DNA of 64,000 nucleotides from Microcebus murinus (GCF_040939455.1 NC_134109.1:37527501-37591500); one strand, 5' to 3'. Positions 1 to 13,370 are shown, counted from the first letter of the stretch. A program made the numbers and translations. The notes: generated by a model from the letters alone, not told the origin.

Positions 1-1411
1 TGTAAAGCAGATCTAGCAGTAATGAACTACCACAGTTTTTGTTTGTCTAGAAAAGTCTTTGTCTCTCCTTTGTTTTCAAGGAACAATTTTTCTGGGCATA
101 GTATTTTTGTTTGGAAAATTTTTTTTCAGCACTTTGAATAGTTCATAGTACCTTCTCCTGGCTTGCATAGTTGCTAGTGAGAAACCTGATTAGATTGTGT
201 TATATGATTCTATTCCATGTGCAAAGTCACTTTTCTCTTACTGCTTTCAAATTTTTCTGTCTTTGATTTTTGTCAATTTAACTATAATGTGTCTCAATGT
301 AGACCTCTTAGGTTCATTCTATTTGGGATATTTTGAACTTCATGAAGCTGAATGTCCATTTCCCTCCCTATATTTGGGAAGCTTTCAGCCATTATTTCTT
401 TAAATAAACTTTTCACCCTTCTCTCTTTCACTTTTCCTTCTGCTAACTCCTCAATGTGATATTAGTCTCCTTGATAGTGTCCCATAAATCCCACAGGCTT
501 TCTTTACTTGTTTTCATTACTTTTTCTTTTCTTCCTTTTACTGAATCATTTCAGATGACCTTCCAGTTCACTGATACTTTCTTCTGCTTGCTCAACTCTG
601 CCAATGAAGCTCTAAAAATTCTATTGAATTTTTTGTTTAGTCATTGTATCCCACAGCTCCAGAGTTACCGTTTGGTTCTTTTTTATGGTTTCTTTGTCGA
701 ACTTCTAATTTTGTTCATGTGTTGCCCGATAATGTTTGTTTACTTTTGTTCTCTTGTAGCTCACTGGACTTTTTTCAGAGGATCATTTGAGAATACCTTG
801 TCAGTTCTTATGTGTCCATTAGTTTATGGTCATTTACTAGGCATTTGTTTCTTTAGTAGTATCATGTTTTTCCTTATTCTTCATGATCCTTATAGCCTGT
901 GTTGGCATCTGTGCATTAGAAAAACTAGTCAATTGTCTATGGTCATACCACCCAGAATGCAGCTGATGTCATCTGAAAAACTAGTCACCTCTTCCAGTCT
1001 TTACAGACCAGCTTCAGTTGGAAAATCTTTTCACTAGTCAACCCAGCCAAAGATTCTGGGCAGGCTAGTTGGCAGGGTCTGGGGCAAGGTCTATGGATGG
1101 GCAGGTCAGCCACTGTGGCCTGCAAGGGAGCCTGCTACCACAGGCTGTGGGCCAGCTATTGTGATCTGCATGCTGCTTGTTAAGTCCCCCACCATTTTCA
1201 TTTGTTCTCTGTCAAACCCAGGCAATCTAGCTTTGCAATTTCCTCAGGGATCTGGATGAGGCATGGCAAAATCATTCCTCCAAAGGCCTGGGGAAGTTGG
1301 AAACTCACTTGGTTCTCTTTATTCCCCCAAGGCTGATGTGCTGTCTCTTGGCACTCCACTGTGCTAGTTTGGGGTGGGTGATATGAGTAAATTAAAACTG
1401 TTCTTATTGCC
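1..1411 (-). mobile_element. Ancient L1M/HAL1-type LINE, 5' UTR and ORF1 region, antisense
   Basis: Read on the minus strand this resembles the ORF1 and 5' region of old mammalian L1M/HAL1 elements. The antisense landmarks run in the usual order: a block around 390-620 (TTTCTTTAAATAAACTTT, then TTCTTCTGCTTGCTCAACTCTGC), then the 'cagctccagag-tt-ggttc' block near 650-680, then GC-richer 5'-UTR-like sequence at 1050-1300. A 193-codon open frame on the plus strand (456-1037) is a chance antisense frame. The element is cut by the window start and interrupted at its right end by a younger L1 tail. Family level is fairly secure; subfamily is not. Confidence 0.65.
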
Positions 1412-1591
1412 TTTTTAAAAATTTTATTTATTTATTTTATTTTTTATTTCAGCATATTATGGGGGTACAAATGTTAAGGTTACGTATGTTGCCCATGCCC
1501 CCCTCAAGTCAGAGCTTCAAGCGTGACCATCCCCCAAACATTGCACATCTTACTCATTATGTTTGTATATACCCATCCCCTCCGGCCCCCT
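1412..1591 (-). mobile_element. Clade-specific L1 3' tail (3' UTR + poly(A)), antisense
   Basis: A T-rich start (reverse of the A tail) is followed by AGCATATTATGGGGGTACAA and a pyrimidine-rich run. This matches the reverse complement of the 3' UTR of the well-preserved L1 at 39705-40858. Only about 180 bases are present, so this is a severely 5'-truncated insertion into the older L1M/HAL1 around it. Imperfect flanks (CCTTTTTAAA near 1410, CCTTTTAAA near 1590) may be the target-site duplication. Confidence 0.85.
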
Positions 1592-1740
1592 TTTAAATGC
1601 ATCTTTTCTTATTTGTGTGCCCTGCCAGGGTGCTGTAAGCTCTCAAATTGGTATTTCTGTGGGGAGATAAGCACTGAGATCTCTTATTTTGCCATATTGC
1701 TGACAGTACTCCTTAACATTTCTAAGTTCTAAGGATAAAG
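1592..1740 (-). mobile_element. Continuation of the ancient L1M/HAL1 element beyond the inserted L1 tail
   Basis: After the young L1 tail the sequence resumes old L1M-like 5'-UTR antisense sequence, including a GCCATATTGCTGACAG segment near 1690 that is typical of the far 5' end of L1M elements read backwards. Together with 1-1411 it forms one old element split by one young insertion. Confidence 0.45.
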
Positions 1741-2849
1741 AGAAAATTTGACAAACTTCCAGACAAAAATGCTATTTGCAAAGGAAAAAAATATATAAGG
1801 ATATCAGATCTTTTGTAGTACTTGATTATTTGCCACTTTAACTTATATTTTCTAACTGCTGTAAAACAATGCTCACCTTCCACTACAACTTAAAGTTAAT
1901 TTTCTGGAAATGAGACTGTAGCACAATAGTCTGGCACCTACAACCATGTTATGATTATTGTAAGTTTTTAATAATAAGAATTTTAAAAAATGCTTATTCT
2001 CAGTCCCAAACATAATAGAATTAATATGCCAATGTGAAGAAAAAGATATTCACAGATAGGTAAGCACTGAAAGACTATATCAGCCACACAATCCAACTGA
2101 ACAAAATATTCAAGAAGCAACACATGGATCAGTAAAGAGATCTCAAGGTAGACACACAGTGTTAAGCAAAGAACATTGCAATATATATATAACGTTAAAT
2201 CAATACATTCATAGTAAACTATCCAGAAATGTGCAACAATACTAAATAAGGATTCTTTAAATATAAGTAACACATGGTAAACTAAATTTTCTTAATACTG
2301 AGGTATATCAGTGAAAACTTAGCATTTGGAACAGGTGGTTAGTGGTAGTTGGAAAAGGAAGGCCAAGTAAAAGAATCTCAAAAGTCTCATGTGTGTCAAG
2401 GAGGAGAATGAATATAAAACTATTCAAAATTTTTCAATCTATTGGCAGAAATACACTGGTTAGAGATAGTTTGGGTATCTTGATTGCATATAATAGTAAA
2501 GAGACATGTATTTAACACTGGGTATTGAGAATTGGAATACAGTAGTCAATGTAATAGAAAATGTAATGAAATTATTAAATTAAGAAATAGTAAAGGAAAT
2601 GAGTAGCAATTTCCTCATGCCATAAAGAATATGGAAAAGATAAATCACAGAGTAACATTAAGTAAATAACGACTGTTTATCATAAAAGTATTCAGTCATG
2701 ATAGTCCTGGTAAATAAGACCAATTCTCGTGGTGATGACAACTAAAGAAGCTTGACAAAAAGGACCTTTTGGAAAGATCAGAGACCTAGCAAGAGACTGA
2801 ATTTCAATTGCCAAGCTGAGAATAAAGATAGGAATATAGCTCAGAGGTG
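1741..2849. other. Unassigned AT-rich DNA
   Basis: No repeat family, RNA gene or convincing coding frame was recognised. A 96-codon minus-strand frame (1983-2273) is low-complexity hydrophobic and has no gene-like features. Confidence 0.5.
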
Positions 2850-4270
2850 AGTCAGAACTCTTTTTTTGTGCCTTCAGGTTATATACTCATCCAAAAAGAA
2901 AGCTCAAGACAGGTTTTGGTCAAGGGCCTGAGGTGTAGAGTGCATGTGTCTGAGTCCTGCACCTATGGGGTATGGGAGAGGGAGAAGAACCTTAGTGTAT
3001 AATACTCTCTACCTTCTATGTACCCCCAAAGTCTGATGCTTTTGCCCTGAGACCATTTTCCAAATTTGTGTAGGTCACTGAGGGAGTCTTAACTGCTAGA
3101 TGTTTTGTGGGGCAGAGGGAATGGGGTTTGTAGTTAGGTGTCAGAGACACCAATGTAATAGTTCTGCTCTGGGTTGGTACCATGGAGAGCTCTTTTCTGA
3201 AACAGACTACACTTGGCTAGTGTTCTGGTTGAACCATAAAACTCTCAGCCTTTGGTCCTGAGCTTGCTACTGTCCTCAGATGTCTTGCAAAAAAACACCA
3301 AAATCCTCCCTTAAAAATCTAACATTCTCCCAGATTGGAAATTATTTATGAAAATATTACTATAATATATCCAGAAAATATTATAAATCATACGTGGTGA
3401 CAAGGCAAAATTAGCCAGAAATGAGAGATGCACAGTAATCTGTTTATTTCGTAGAAAATAGTCATATTTTTTAAAATTTAGCAAGAAACTGAAAACTATT
3501 ACAAATAACATTAACAAACTGAAAAAGAACCAAGTAGAAATTATAGAAATAACTGAAATTAAGAACAAATGGATGGATTTAACAACAGATGTCACAAGAT
3601 ATAAATTTGTGAATGGAAAGATTAAAAGCAACTATTCAAAATTAAGTATTGAAAAATATGAAAAATACAGACAAATGGTAACTGATATGTTATAGTTAGA
3701 AGCTCTAAAATACATTTAAATGAAATCCCAGGGGATAAGAAGAGAGAGAGTGCGTAAGTAATATCTGAAGAGACAATGGTGAGTGATTTATAATACTAAT
3801 GAATTAATCAACTCACAGATTTAATGAGGATATATATATATATTTAAGTATATGATGTGTTTTTAAAATACACAAAGACATAATAAACTGTATAAAACCC
3901 CAAACAATGACAAGTCTTAAAAGCAACCAGAATAAAAGATAATTTGCCTCAAAGAAGTGATAGACTGACAAGTGGCTTCTATTATCATTTGTAGCTAGCA
4001 GACAATTAACAGATACCTTCAAACTGATAGAAAGGAACTGATAAGCCAGAATTTTCTACCCAGTAAAAATACTCTTAAAGGATGAAGGCAAAATAGACAT
4101 TTTAAGATCAAAAAGGAAAACAAGAATTAGAATATGTGTCATCAGTAGACCCAAACGGAAATTTTTTTTTTTAAGGTGTTTATCAGGCACAAGGAAAATA
4201 ATCCCAGACAAAAACTGTTACAGTAGACAACCCCAAGAAAAATTTACTTGTGTAAGGAAAAATCTGAATC
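2850..4270 (+). mobile_element. Ancient L1M/HAL1-type LINE, 5' UTR and ORF1 region, sense
   Basis: From about 3440 to 4270 the order of ORF1 landmarks of L1M/HAL1 can be followed in sense. These are an 'aaccaagtagaaattatagaa' type segment near 3528, 'gatggatttaacaacagat' near 3572, 'atcccaggggataagaagag' near 3725, 'tcttaaaagcaaccag' near 3915, 'gatgaaggcaaaatagacatttt' near 4081, and 'ggaaaataatcccaga' near 4192. The part 2850-3440 reads like the matching 5' UTR but is less certain. All frames are broken. The orientation is opposite to the similar element at 1-1740. Confidence 0.6.
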
Positions 4271-4952
4271 TTAATAAGGTTAGAAATAAACGTAATAAAT
4301 TATAAACAGAACATTTTCATTGGATAAATTTTTTAAAGAATTATATTTACACATTAAGTATTTGAGTACCCCAACTGATTTAGAAATTTAAAAACTAAAA
4401 GTCTTATAGTTAGAAATGGTTCTTACTATTGCTAATGAAAATATTTGGGGGAGGAGTTAATTCTCAATTGATCACACTCATCTGTGCTCTAGTTCTTCTC
4501 TTTCTTAACTATTTCAGGGGAGAAGGAGGGTGTTTAGGTGATGAAGGAATTTTGGTTTTCCAAAACAGCTTCCACTAGCCAACTTCCCATGCAGCTTACC
4601 TTGACTAAACATACCAATTTGATTTTGAATTTGAGTGTAGGATATTCTGGGCATTATGAATGAAGGACTCTTCAGAACATCTGTTCTACCAACATCATTT
4701 CAAAGAAACTAAAAGCTGGGATACCTTTTACCTTTTAAAATCACATAATTCTATACACGTTTTCTACATTCTAAATTAGAATATCTAAAGATGGGGCCCA
4801 GAAATCTCTTTTCTAAAAATCTCTCTATTGCCTATCAATCCAACACTAGAAGGAAAAGAGATATTTGGGAACCACAGTTCTAGACACATCTCTAATAAAA
4901 TTTGCAATTCTGAGCTTTTATTCGTTCGGAACAGTTCTACTTAATTCCACAC
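4271..4952. other. Unassigned AT-rich DNA
   Basis: No repeat, gene or structured RNA recognised. The first part may be eroded L1M continuation. Confidence 0.45.
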
Positions 4953-5285
4953 AATTCAGCAAATATTTATTAAGCATATTTTATGTGCCAGTATTAGTAC
5001 TTGTTAGGAGCTAAAAAGAGTAATAAGCAGAGATGATTATTGCCCTGACAGAGCTTTCAAGTTAATTGTAAGAAAGATTTATAGGTTAATTATATACTTA
5101 TAAGGGTATAGCAAATAGAAGCATAGAATAGAGGAAAGTAAAGTGATTGATGGAGTCAAAGATGGCTATGTGGAGAAGTAGACCTGATAAATCTTGAAGG
5201 GTGAATGTGTGATTGGGTGAGGGGCAGACTGGGTGAGAATGAGAGGCCAGAGAGAACTGTAAGTTTTTCCAGACAATGGGGATAA
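4953..5285 (-). mobile_element. L2 LINE 3' end, antisense
   Basis: This matches the reverse complement of the L2 3' region. It opens with ATTCAGCAAATATTTATTAAGC followed by a 'tatgtgccagtattagtac' stretch (reverse of the L2 terminus), then 'ccctgacagagctttcaag'. Near 5185 comes 'aatcttgaagggtgaatg', the reverse of the conserved L2 'catccttcaagact' motif. Divergence is high, as expected for this ancient family. Confidence 0.75.
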
Positions 5286-6030
5286 TGTAAAAAGTATTCC
5301 ATTTTTTAAAAAATTTAATAGGCCCATAAATATTGCAGTGAACCAACTTCCCCCAAGAAAGACCCTGAGATATTCTATCTCTTATTAAACAATTATCCCA
5401 TACTAAGAATTCATGAATAGACGGGGTCTGTGTGACCTGCGGCCTGACAGCTTAGTTTCTTGGCTTCAAATTCTAACATGTGGCCAGTGGGTTCACCCAT
5501 ATCTGTTTTACAACACCTGAGGGGGTTCTTAAACTTAGAACTATTTTTTTTTAATTTCAGAATATTATGGGGGTAAACATGCTTTGGTTACATAATTTGC
5601 TTTCATACCATTTGAGTCAGTTATATGCGTGCCATTCACCCAGATAGTGTGCGTTGTACCTGTTAGGTGTGAATTTACCCAACCCTGCCTCCCCCTCCCA
5701 CCTACTTGATTTCTGTTGAGTTCTGTCCTCGCTTTGGGGGATGGCTAGGAGACCAAGTCTCATAGCCTAGCCCCTGAACAGGGGTTCACCCTGCCTACAA
5801 TAGCCAGGTAAGCCTCCTGATAAACATAGCTTGCTTGAAGGGAGTTGGTCTACTATCTCAGCAGGTATGCTGATTCTACTTCTAAGGGATAAGGGAGTTT
5901 TGGTACAGATCACTCTTAGAGATGGCAGACCCAGGAGTCACAAGCACACTCACAAGCCCCTCCTGTAACCTACTCAGACACCTACAACTCCCAAATCCTT
6001 CCTACCGAGCTTTACATCCCGCTTCTACTT
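5286..6030. other. GC-richer unassigned block containing an L1 tail; possible old LTR
   Basis: Outside the inserted L1 tail (5543-5725), the two sides (about 5350-5540 and 5726-6030) are richer in G+C than their surroundings. They contain short phrases typical of old endogenous-retroviral LTRs, but no terminus or poly(A) signal could be fixed. No coding frame of interest. Confidence 0.3.
5543..5725 (-). mobile_element. Clade-specific L1 3' tail, antisense (older 3' UTR type)
   Basis: A T-run is followed by AATATTATGGGGGTAAACATG, then a 'gccattcacccagatagtgtgcgttgtacctgttaggtgtgaattta' type segment and a C-rich run. This is the reverse complement of the 3' UTRs at 18548-19022 and 56640-57215. 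It is short and 5'-truncated, inserted in the GC-richer block. Confidence 0.8.
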
Positions 6031-8588
6031 GGTTTGTACTCGGGGATGAAAAAACAGCTTGTCAGCATTTATGAAAGCCTTCAACTTTCTCTTTTTCAAG
6101 TTTAATAATTCCTATTGCTTCTTGCATAGGACTTATTTGAAAATAATTAAAAAATCATGAAACTCTATGCATTTGGATACTTGTGATGAATTTGAACTCT
6201 GGGGCCTTCTAAATTTGAATGATTTGTTTAAATGCTCTTTTCTCATCTCTCCTGAAACCATTCTCCCTTGATTATAGCCAATTTGAAGACCAAAAAGAAA
6301 TTTTTTAAGCTCAATAGGTAATGAAAGGATTCAAATAATGATGATGATGCTAAGAAAGGCCTTATACATGAACAACATTGCCAACCTCTGCTACTCTAGA
6401 GCCTGGATCCAAGACCCAAAGGATTGCGAGGGACTTGGGGAGGTGTTAGAAAGGGCACCCAACACAGTCTGAACCTAATGAGTTTCAAACACAGGGATCT
6501 TAGAGTAACGCTGAAGGAAGTCCAAAGAGGGACATTATTGAACTTCAGCCCATGAGTTAATTAAAGAATCTGTTAATATATATCTGTTTTAAAAACAAAA
6601 TAAAGTCTTCTCTTACATTGGTTAAAATGGAGCTGTGGCACCAGGGACTTGCATTTTCACTGCTACAGAGGAGGTTGTTGCTGTTGCTATGGTTTTCATG
6701 ATATGGATGCTATAAAGCCACGGAGCTGCAACAGTACACAACTATGCAACTCCACTGCAGCATGCCAGAATGATTTTTCTTTTTTTGCTGTGGTTTTCTT
6801 TTACTTTGAGCACCAGAAAAACCAACAATCACACATCAATTACATTATAATGAATAAATTCCATTATTCTTATGTTCTGATTACAATTTTTGGCATACTT
6901 TAGGAGGGAGCCATAAAACTTAACATTCTATTAAGGTAGGTGTTTCCACATGTTCTATAATACATCTTTGGTGATTCAGTTTCCATCTTTTGCCCACTTC
7001 AGGGTGCATACATTTTAACGGTAAGAATGTTAGCAATATTTTATATTCTACTGGAATCTGACCAAATATGATTCTTCATCATAACACTAAGACAGGTTTG
7101 AGTATGTTATGTTATTCCTACTAGAAATAGTGGTATACTAATGGGAACTTTAAATCAGTATTACATTTACCAGTAATTCATTAGGGTTTAATATAATGAT
7201 AATGAAGTAATTAAGTGCAAGAGTGCTAGTTTCCAATCTTTTTCTAAATGTTTAAATAAGTATAACATTTATGTTGTTTGTCACTGCCTCATTTCATTTG
7301 TTGTAAAAGTGACCCTTGGAGGAATAAAATAGATCCACATACAAAAGCTCAGGAGTGCTGGTAGTATTAATCATTACTTATATTGTGACTCTTATCTGTA
7401 GAAAATAGCCCAGCTCTTAAGGTAAATGTTTCTATGCCGGGCCAAATAATTTTAAAATGTATGTTATGGATTATTTTTAAAGTCTCTATTATATTCATAA
7501 TCATGCTGTTTCTAGCATCAGTATTATTTCCTTGCAACTGACCACAATAATTCTTCAATAAACTTTGTATACTTCAATGTGACATTCTTTAAGAAACTGC
7601 TGTGAAAATCATATTGTTGGGTGCTCTGGAGCACACACAGATATGTGAATATACCATGCAGTCAAAAGAGTCTGTGATCTAGTTAGGAAAAAAAAGAAAG
7701 CTTATGTCTTCAATGTAAAGTGGAATATTATTCATGGTTAAAAATATTAACATACTAGAATAAATTATCTAGATTATGCATTATAGACTGGGTTGGAGTT
7801 ACGCTGTTTAGATAGTACTTGGAGTACTGAGAAAAAAAGGCATCAATTTGGAATTCATGAGTTCATGATACTAGCGGGGAAAAATGTCTTTAAATGGGTT
7901 TTAATCATTCCTAAGCTCTTATTTTTCTTTTATGTTGGCTAAAATGTATACAGTGCTTGAGACTTCTATTTCTATTGGTCATATGTTTTCTGGAGCCAGT
8001 ATGAGTTACCTCTGACCACAAAGCTTTGGCAGGACTGTAGGTCACTTTTTAAATGTGTTCTGATCTGGTTGGCCTCTTTCTGGCCCTGTGGTTCTCAGTC
8101 TGCATGTACTTCTGATAGTTCTATGGAGCATAAGCAGTGTACTTCTCTACAGGTGGAGTAACTAAGCTATGGTAAAGCACACAATCCAACCTTCTAATCT
8201 GCTACAAATTTATAATATTTAACAGTGTGCTCTTTAGTCACATCCAAAACTACCACAATCTTGAATTCCAAATGTTCACCAAATCTTTCTATATGTCCAG
8301 AGATGTTCTAAACTATACTGTGATCCCTGCCCTACCCTAATAAATTATTGGGATGATATTATCACTGTAAACATAAAACCCATATCATCATAAGGCACAA
8401 AAGCAAATTAGTACATCTTCTGATATTAAAGATGGTCCAAATAATGTTTTGTAAGGAATAACTCCCCTGTTCTAGAATATGCTAGGATGGTAAACATTTA
8501 TCTTGTTTTAATTGTGTTTTCTTTCCCCAGCATCACTCAAAATCCTTTGTTAACGTTTGGGTAAATGTTCCTCCTCCACGCCATGAGA
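6031..8588. other. Unassigned, largely single-copy-looking AT-rich DNA
   Basis: About 2.5 kb without a recognisable repeat, RNA gene or credible coding frame. The small frame at 6649-6903 (84 codons, Cys-rich start) has no family resemblance and is likely chance. Confidence 0.45.
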
Positions 8589-10510
8589 TTTTTAAAAATT
8601 TTTTCTCTTATTTCAGAGTATTACAGGGCTACAAATGCTTTGGCTACAGAAATTGCCTTTGCACCACCCAACAAGCATGCCCATCACCCAGACAGCATAC
8701 ATTGCATCTATTAGGTATGGATTTACCCATCCCCTCCTTCTACATGTGGTTTTCCTCTTTCCCCCTGCCCAACACCCTATGAATGTTACTTCCCATATGT
8801 CCACATTACTGTTGATCAATTAACCAATTTGATGGTGATAATATGTGGTGTTTGTTTTTCCCTTCTTGTGATACTTCACTTAGAAGAATGGGCTCCAGCT
8901 CCATCTAGGATAATACAAGAGGTAATTCATAATTTTTTATGGCTGATTAGTACTCCATAATGTATATATATCACATTTTATTAATCCAATCATGTATCGA
9001 TGGGCACCTGCATTGTTTCCACATCTTTGCAATTTTGAATTGTACTGCTATAAACATTCAAGTGCAGAAGTCTTTTTTAAAGAATGTTTTTTCCCTTTGG
9101 GTAGATACCCAGAAGTTGGATTGCTGGATCAAATGGTAGTTCTATTTTTTTGTTCTTTGAGGTATCTCCATACTACTTTCCATAGAAGTTGTACTAGTTT
9201 GCAGTCCCACCAGCAGTATCTGAGTGTTCCTATCTCTCCATATCTACACCAACATTTGTTGTTTTGGGACTTTCTGACAAAAGCCATTCTCACTGTAGTT
9301 AAGTGATATCTCATTATGGTTTTGATTTGCATTTCCCTGATAATTAGAGATGTTGAGCATTTTTTTCATACGTTTGTTGGCCATTTGTCTGTTTTCTTTT
9401 GAGAAGTTTCTGTTTGTGTCCTTTGCCCACTGTTTAATGGGGTCATTTGATTTTTTTCTGGCTGATTTTCCTGAGATTCTAGTTATCAGCCCTTTATCAG
9501 ATATGTAGCAAGTGAATATTTTCTCCCATTCTATAGGTTGTCTATTTGCTCTAGGGATAGTTTCCTTGGCTGTGCAGAAACTTTTCAATTTGATCAGGTC
9601 CCATTTATTTTTGGTGATGTTGTGATTGCTTTTGGGTTCTTCATAAATTCTTTGGCTAAGCCGATGTCTGTAAGAGTTTTTACCACATTTTCTTCTAGAA
9701 TTCTTATGCTTCCATGCCTTAAGTTTAAGTCTGTTATCCATTGTGAGTTGATTTTTTGTGAGGTGAGAGGTATAGATTCTGTTTTAGTTGTCTACATGTG
9801 GCTATCCAATTTTCCCAGCACCATTTTTTGAATAAGGATTCTTTTCCCCAGTGTATGTTTTTGCCTGCTTTGTCAAAGATCAGATAGATATATGAGGATG
9901 GTTTTCTATTTGGATGCTCAGTCCTGTTCCATTGGTCTATATCTCTGTTCTTATGCCAATCACGTGTTGTTTTGGTTACTATATCCTTGTAGTATAGCTT
10001 GAAGTCTGGTAAATTGATGCCTCCCAATTTGTTCTTTTTGCTTAAGGTTGCTTTGGTTATATGGGATCTTCTATGGTTCCATACAAAGCAAAGAATCATT
10101 TTTTCTAGATCTGTAAAAAACAATGTTGGTATTTTAAAAGGGATTTCACCGAATCTGTAGATCACTGTAGGCAGGATAGACATTTTAATAATGTTGATTC
10201 TGCTGATCCATCAGCATGGTACAGTTTTCCATCTGTTTATGTCCTCTTCTATTTCTTTCCTCAAGGTTTCATAGCCTTCCCTATGGAGGTCTTTCACCTC
10301 TTTCATTAAATATATCCCTAAGTATTTTATTTTCTTTGTTGCTATTGTGAAAGACATTGAGTCTTTGATTTGGTTCTCAGTTTGACTGTTGTTAGCATAT
10401 ATGAATGCTACTGATTTGTGTATATTGATTTTGTAACCTGAGACTTTGCTGAATTTATCAATTCCAGTAATCTCTTGGCAGAATCTTTGGGGTTTTCTAG
10501 ATATAAGTTC
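8589..10510 (-). mobile_element. 5'-truncated L1: ORF2 3' two-fifths plus 3' UTR, antisense
   Basis: A 1.9-kb L1 read on the minus strand. The 3' tail lies at 8589-8800 (older 3' UTR type). It is followed by the ORF2 C-terminal region and then, towards 10510, the region just after the reverse transcriptase core. Two long broken frames translate as L1 ORF2 protein: 9734-10183 (149 codons, with [33 protein letters not shown] and KWCWENW) and 9244-9741 (165 codons, with [15 protein letters not shown]). The C-terminal part is broken by frameshifts, so the protein is dead. The 5' end stops inside ORF2 near 10510, next to LTR-like sequence. Confidence 0.93.
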
Positions 10511-10514
10511 AAAT

Positions 10515-10880
10515 TAACATATTCTACTAACCAACCCTCCAGTTGCCAGAGGGATTAATACATAAATCAGACCTGGCCAATCAAAGTTCTGTCCTGATAT
10601 CAATAAACAAAAGCAAGGTAGAGATACTTTCTTTCCAATGTAGTTACTAAACTATTTTAGATGCTGTGTTGATATGCACCTGGGGCAGCCAGTATCTACT
10701 CTCACCACCAATGGTGGTGTCGGTATCCAACTGACAGATGGATAGAGGGAAGGGAGCCAGACAGTATCACCTGTGCTCCTGAAACCAACTTCATTCTTGT
10801 CTTGCACTATTATGACAGTCAAACATGTTTTGTTTTGTTTCCTGCTTAGGCCAGTTTAATTTGGGTTTCTATCAGGAAAT
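10515..10880 (+). mobile_element. Probable old LTR fragment (ERVL/MaLR-like)
   Basis: It contains 'acctggccaatcaaagttctgtcctg' near 10570, a segment typical of several ancient mammalian LTRs. It ends near 10850 in 'aggccagtttaatttgggttt', resembling the conserved post-poly(A) end of the same group. The L1 at 8589-10510 abuts it. A related block lies at 29860-30235. Family name left open. Confidence 0.4.
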
Positions 10881-11084
10881 ATATTCAAATTATTTAACCA
10901 CCAATCCAGTAGGGACAAGTAATCTAAACATCAACCACTTAGAAGAGAAGCTGGTAGTAAAATTCCAGTACCTGTGGAACCTGTGCATCATGACTGAATT
11001 CCAGTCCTTGTTTATGCCAATTGCATGGGAAAAATTTCTATATAATATAGGTAAGTGGTGAGGGAAAGGAAGAATATAAGGAGG

Positions 11085-11322
11085 TTAACATTTACAATGT
11101 ACTTACAACATAGTGTTAAATAGGTACCATGCTAATGTTTACAGACATAATGTAATTTACTAACACTTGGCAGAGTGAAAATAGAAGTGAATTTGATTAT
11201 TTTTCTCAGTATTTAGATAAGAAAAATTGAGTCTTAAGGGGATTAGGTAATTGTCCTAAGGCCATATAGCTGATAAGTGATGAATTTGAGCTTTTTCCCC
11301 CTGAGACTGTGTAGTCTCAAAG
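11085..11322 (-). mobile_element. MIR SINE, antisense
   Basis: Reverse complement of the MIR core. It shows 'ttagataagaaaaattgagtcttaaggggattaggtaattgtcctaaggccatatagctgataagtg', matching the antisense pattern of gaaactgag, ttaagtaacttgcccaagg and cacagctagtaagtgg. It is nearly full length and diverged. Confidence 0.85.
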
Positions 11323-13370
11323 CTTGAATTGAAGATACAAATGTAAATGTGATAATTTTATAATTCTCCTGGCTCTTAAATTCTATGTCTGCAAAAGACT
11401 TTACTCAGGGAAATTAACAACTTCATGTTCAATGTTTAGACTCTTTTTATTAATAATTTAGTCTCTTGAAAGAACACTTTAATACGATTGAAAACTGGGC
11501 TGGTAACTTTGGTTTCAGTTCATATGATAAGTTTCAATTCTGATTTATGCAAATGGAAAATATTTCTCCCAGGTTAGCCAAGCTCTCTTATTAGACAAAT
11601 TTCATGCCTTAATGAAGCTACCAATTTTTATTTGCACACATGTCATAGGAGTTGAGGGTTAGATTTGTACTCTCCATACCATTTTTCTTCTAGGTATCCA
11701 TTTACCTGAATAATAATTCTAAGAGACTTATCCACAAGGATTAGCAATGGCTTGACTATTTTCTGTTATTTACTAAAGTTTTAAATTTTATGTATTAAAA
11801 AATAAATAAAAATTTTGAATGGAGAAATTGTTTCCCCATGTCCTCTTTCTTCAGATAATGACTTGAATTTATATTTTACAAAATCTGGCCACATATGTTC
11901 ATCACTAAATAATATAATGTCTACTGATTTGGGTATACAGTATGAGAGAATCATTCTCCTACTTTATAAAATTTCCAGTATTACCAGCTATTTAATAAAT
12001 TCTATAATTTGTTTTTATATACACTGAGATACTCTGTATTTGATTTAATGTGACTCATTTTGCCCTTATATATATACCTTCACCTTTAATATTGCTGAAC
12101 ATTGCTTTTATCACATACAAAATAGGAGTAGTGATATTTAGGAGATAGTGTGCTTAATAGACAAGGGGAGCAACTCCAATTTCTTCAATGATCTCCCTAA
12201 ATTATAATTGCCTATACTCTTCCACCTGTATTTTCTTCTAAAAGAAATAAACCAAGAGACAAAAACGTGGTGGATTTTCTCTGATAAATGAAGGAGTTGA
12301 TTAAAAAAAAAAATTTAAAAAAAAACCAAATCCCCTCCCTAAAAAAACCCTGAAATTTCAATTCTATCTACATTGTCAAGATGGGATCACACATAGAAGT
12401 TATTAAATTCAGATTGTTGAACACACTGATGATCCATTCCTCCAGCCCTTAAAAAAAGTCAACATGAGCCATCAATAAACAAGAGAAAGTTCTGTGATGT
12501 ACAGCTTTGTGGCTAAGACCCCACAGAGTCTCTGGCTTTGTCATCTCAAGTGCTGTGTCAGTGAAAATGCTCAAGTTTCAGCCTGAATTGTTCTTCATGC
12601 ATAACTGACTTTTCTGGAAATTAAGGGCAGTCTAATAAGAGTGGATCAGAGTGCACAGCCTGAGCTGGTGTGGCCTCATTGTGCCAGCAGGACCTGCTGG
12701 GAAACTTGAATAATTTAGGTTGTCAGAATTCCTGGAGTATCTACTTCCTGGGTTCCTTTGGCAGCTAAAGGGTAGAATAAGAGCCAGAGTTGGGACAGTA
12801 TTCTAAGCATGACTTAATTTATATTCATGCCATTACATAACGATCAATTTATTCTTTATTGCTTAACCAGAGTAGTAATTAGGAGAAGCTAGAATCACTA
12901 TGAACCTCATCTGAAGATATATTAAATAATGAACTGGGATAACCTTTCTGTATTCATCAGAGGCTTCAAACTTCCTGCATTTGTATTTTAAATAAACTGA
13001 AGTCATTAGTTACATAAGCATCTATCTGCAAATACTGTGTTTGTCCATAATGTGTTCTCAGCATAGCACCGGTGGTTCCTATGTTTCCTGCTGTCAAGGG
13101 GCTTACAGCTTCATTGGTCAGGTAGCAATGACCCTACACAAGCAAGACTTGAATTTGTATAATATCTGTAATAAATATGAATACCAAAAAGAAGACAATG
13201 AGTTAGAGAGTTAAGAGAAAATACTCAATGATGAAGATGCTATTCTACGTATACCCCAAAATGTAACAAACCTAGACTGAAAGTCAAGAACTTAGAATTT
13301 TTTTTCTGCAAATATAAATCTACAAATTGGGATAATAATGACAGTTAACATTAATTAATAATCAGTATTG
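11323..13370. other. Unassigned AT-rich DNA
   Basis: No confident repeat or gene. A short stretch near 13080-13130 (CCTGCTGTCAAGGGGCTTACAG) weakly resembles antisense L2. A homopurine run of A with C interruptions lies at 12302-12350. The 70- and 78-codon frames here have no gene-like character. Confidence 0.45.

Noticed and set aside
456..1037. 193-codon open frame on the plus strand, the longest at the left end
   Set aside because: It lies antisense to an ancient L1M/HAL1 ORF1 region and its Phe/Leu/Ser-rich translation is the expected antisense artefact.
13040..13200. Possible antisense L2 fragment
   Set aside because: Only one short phrase (CTGTCAAGGGGCTTACAG) fits; the rest does not align by eye.
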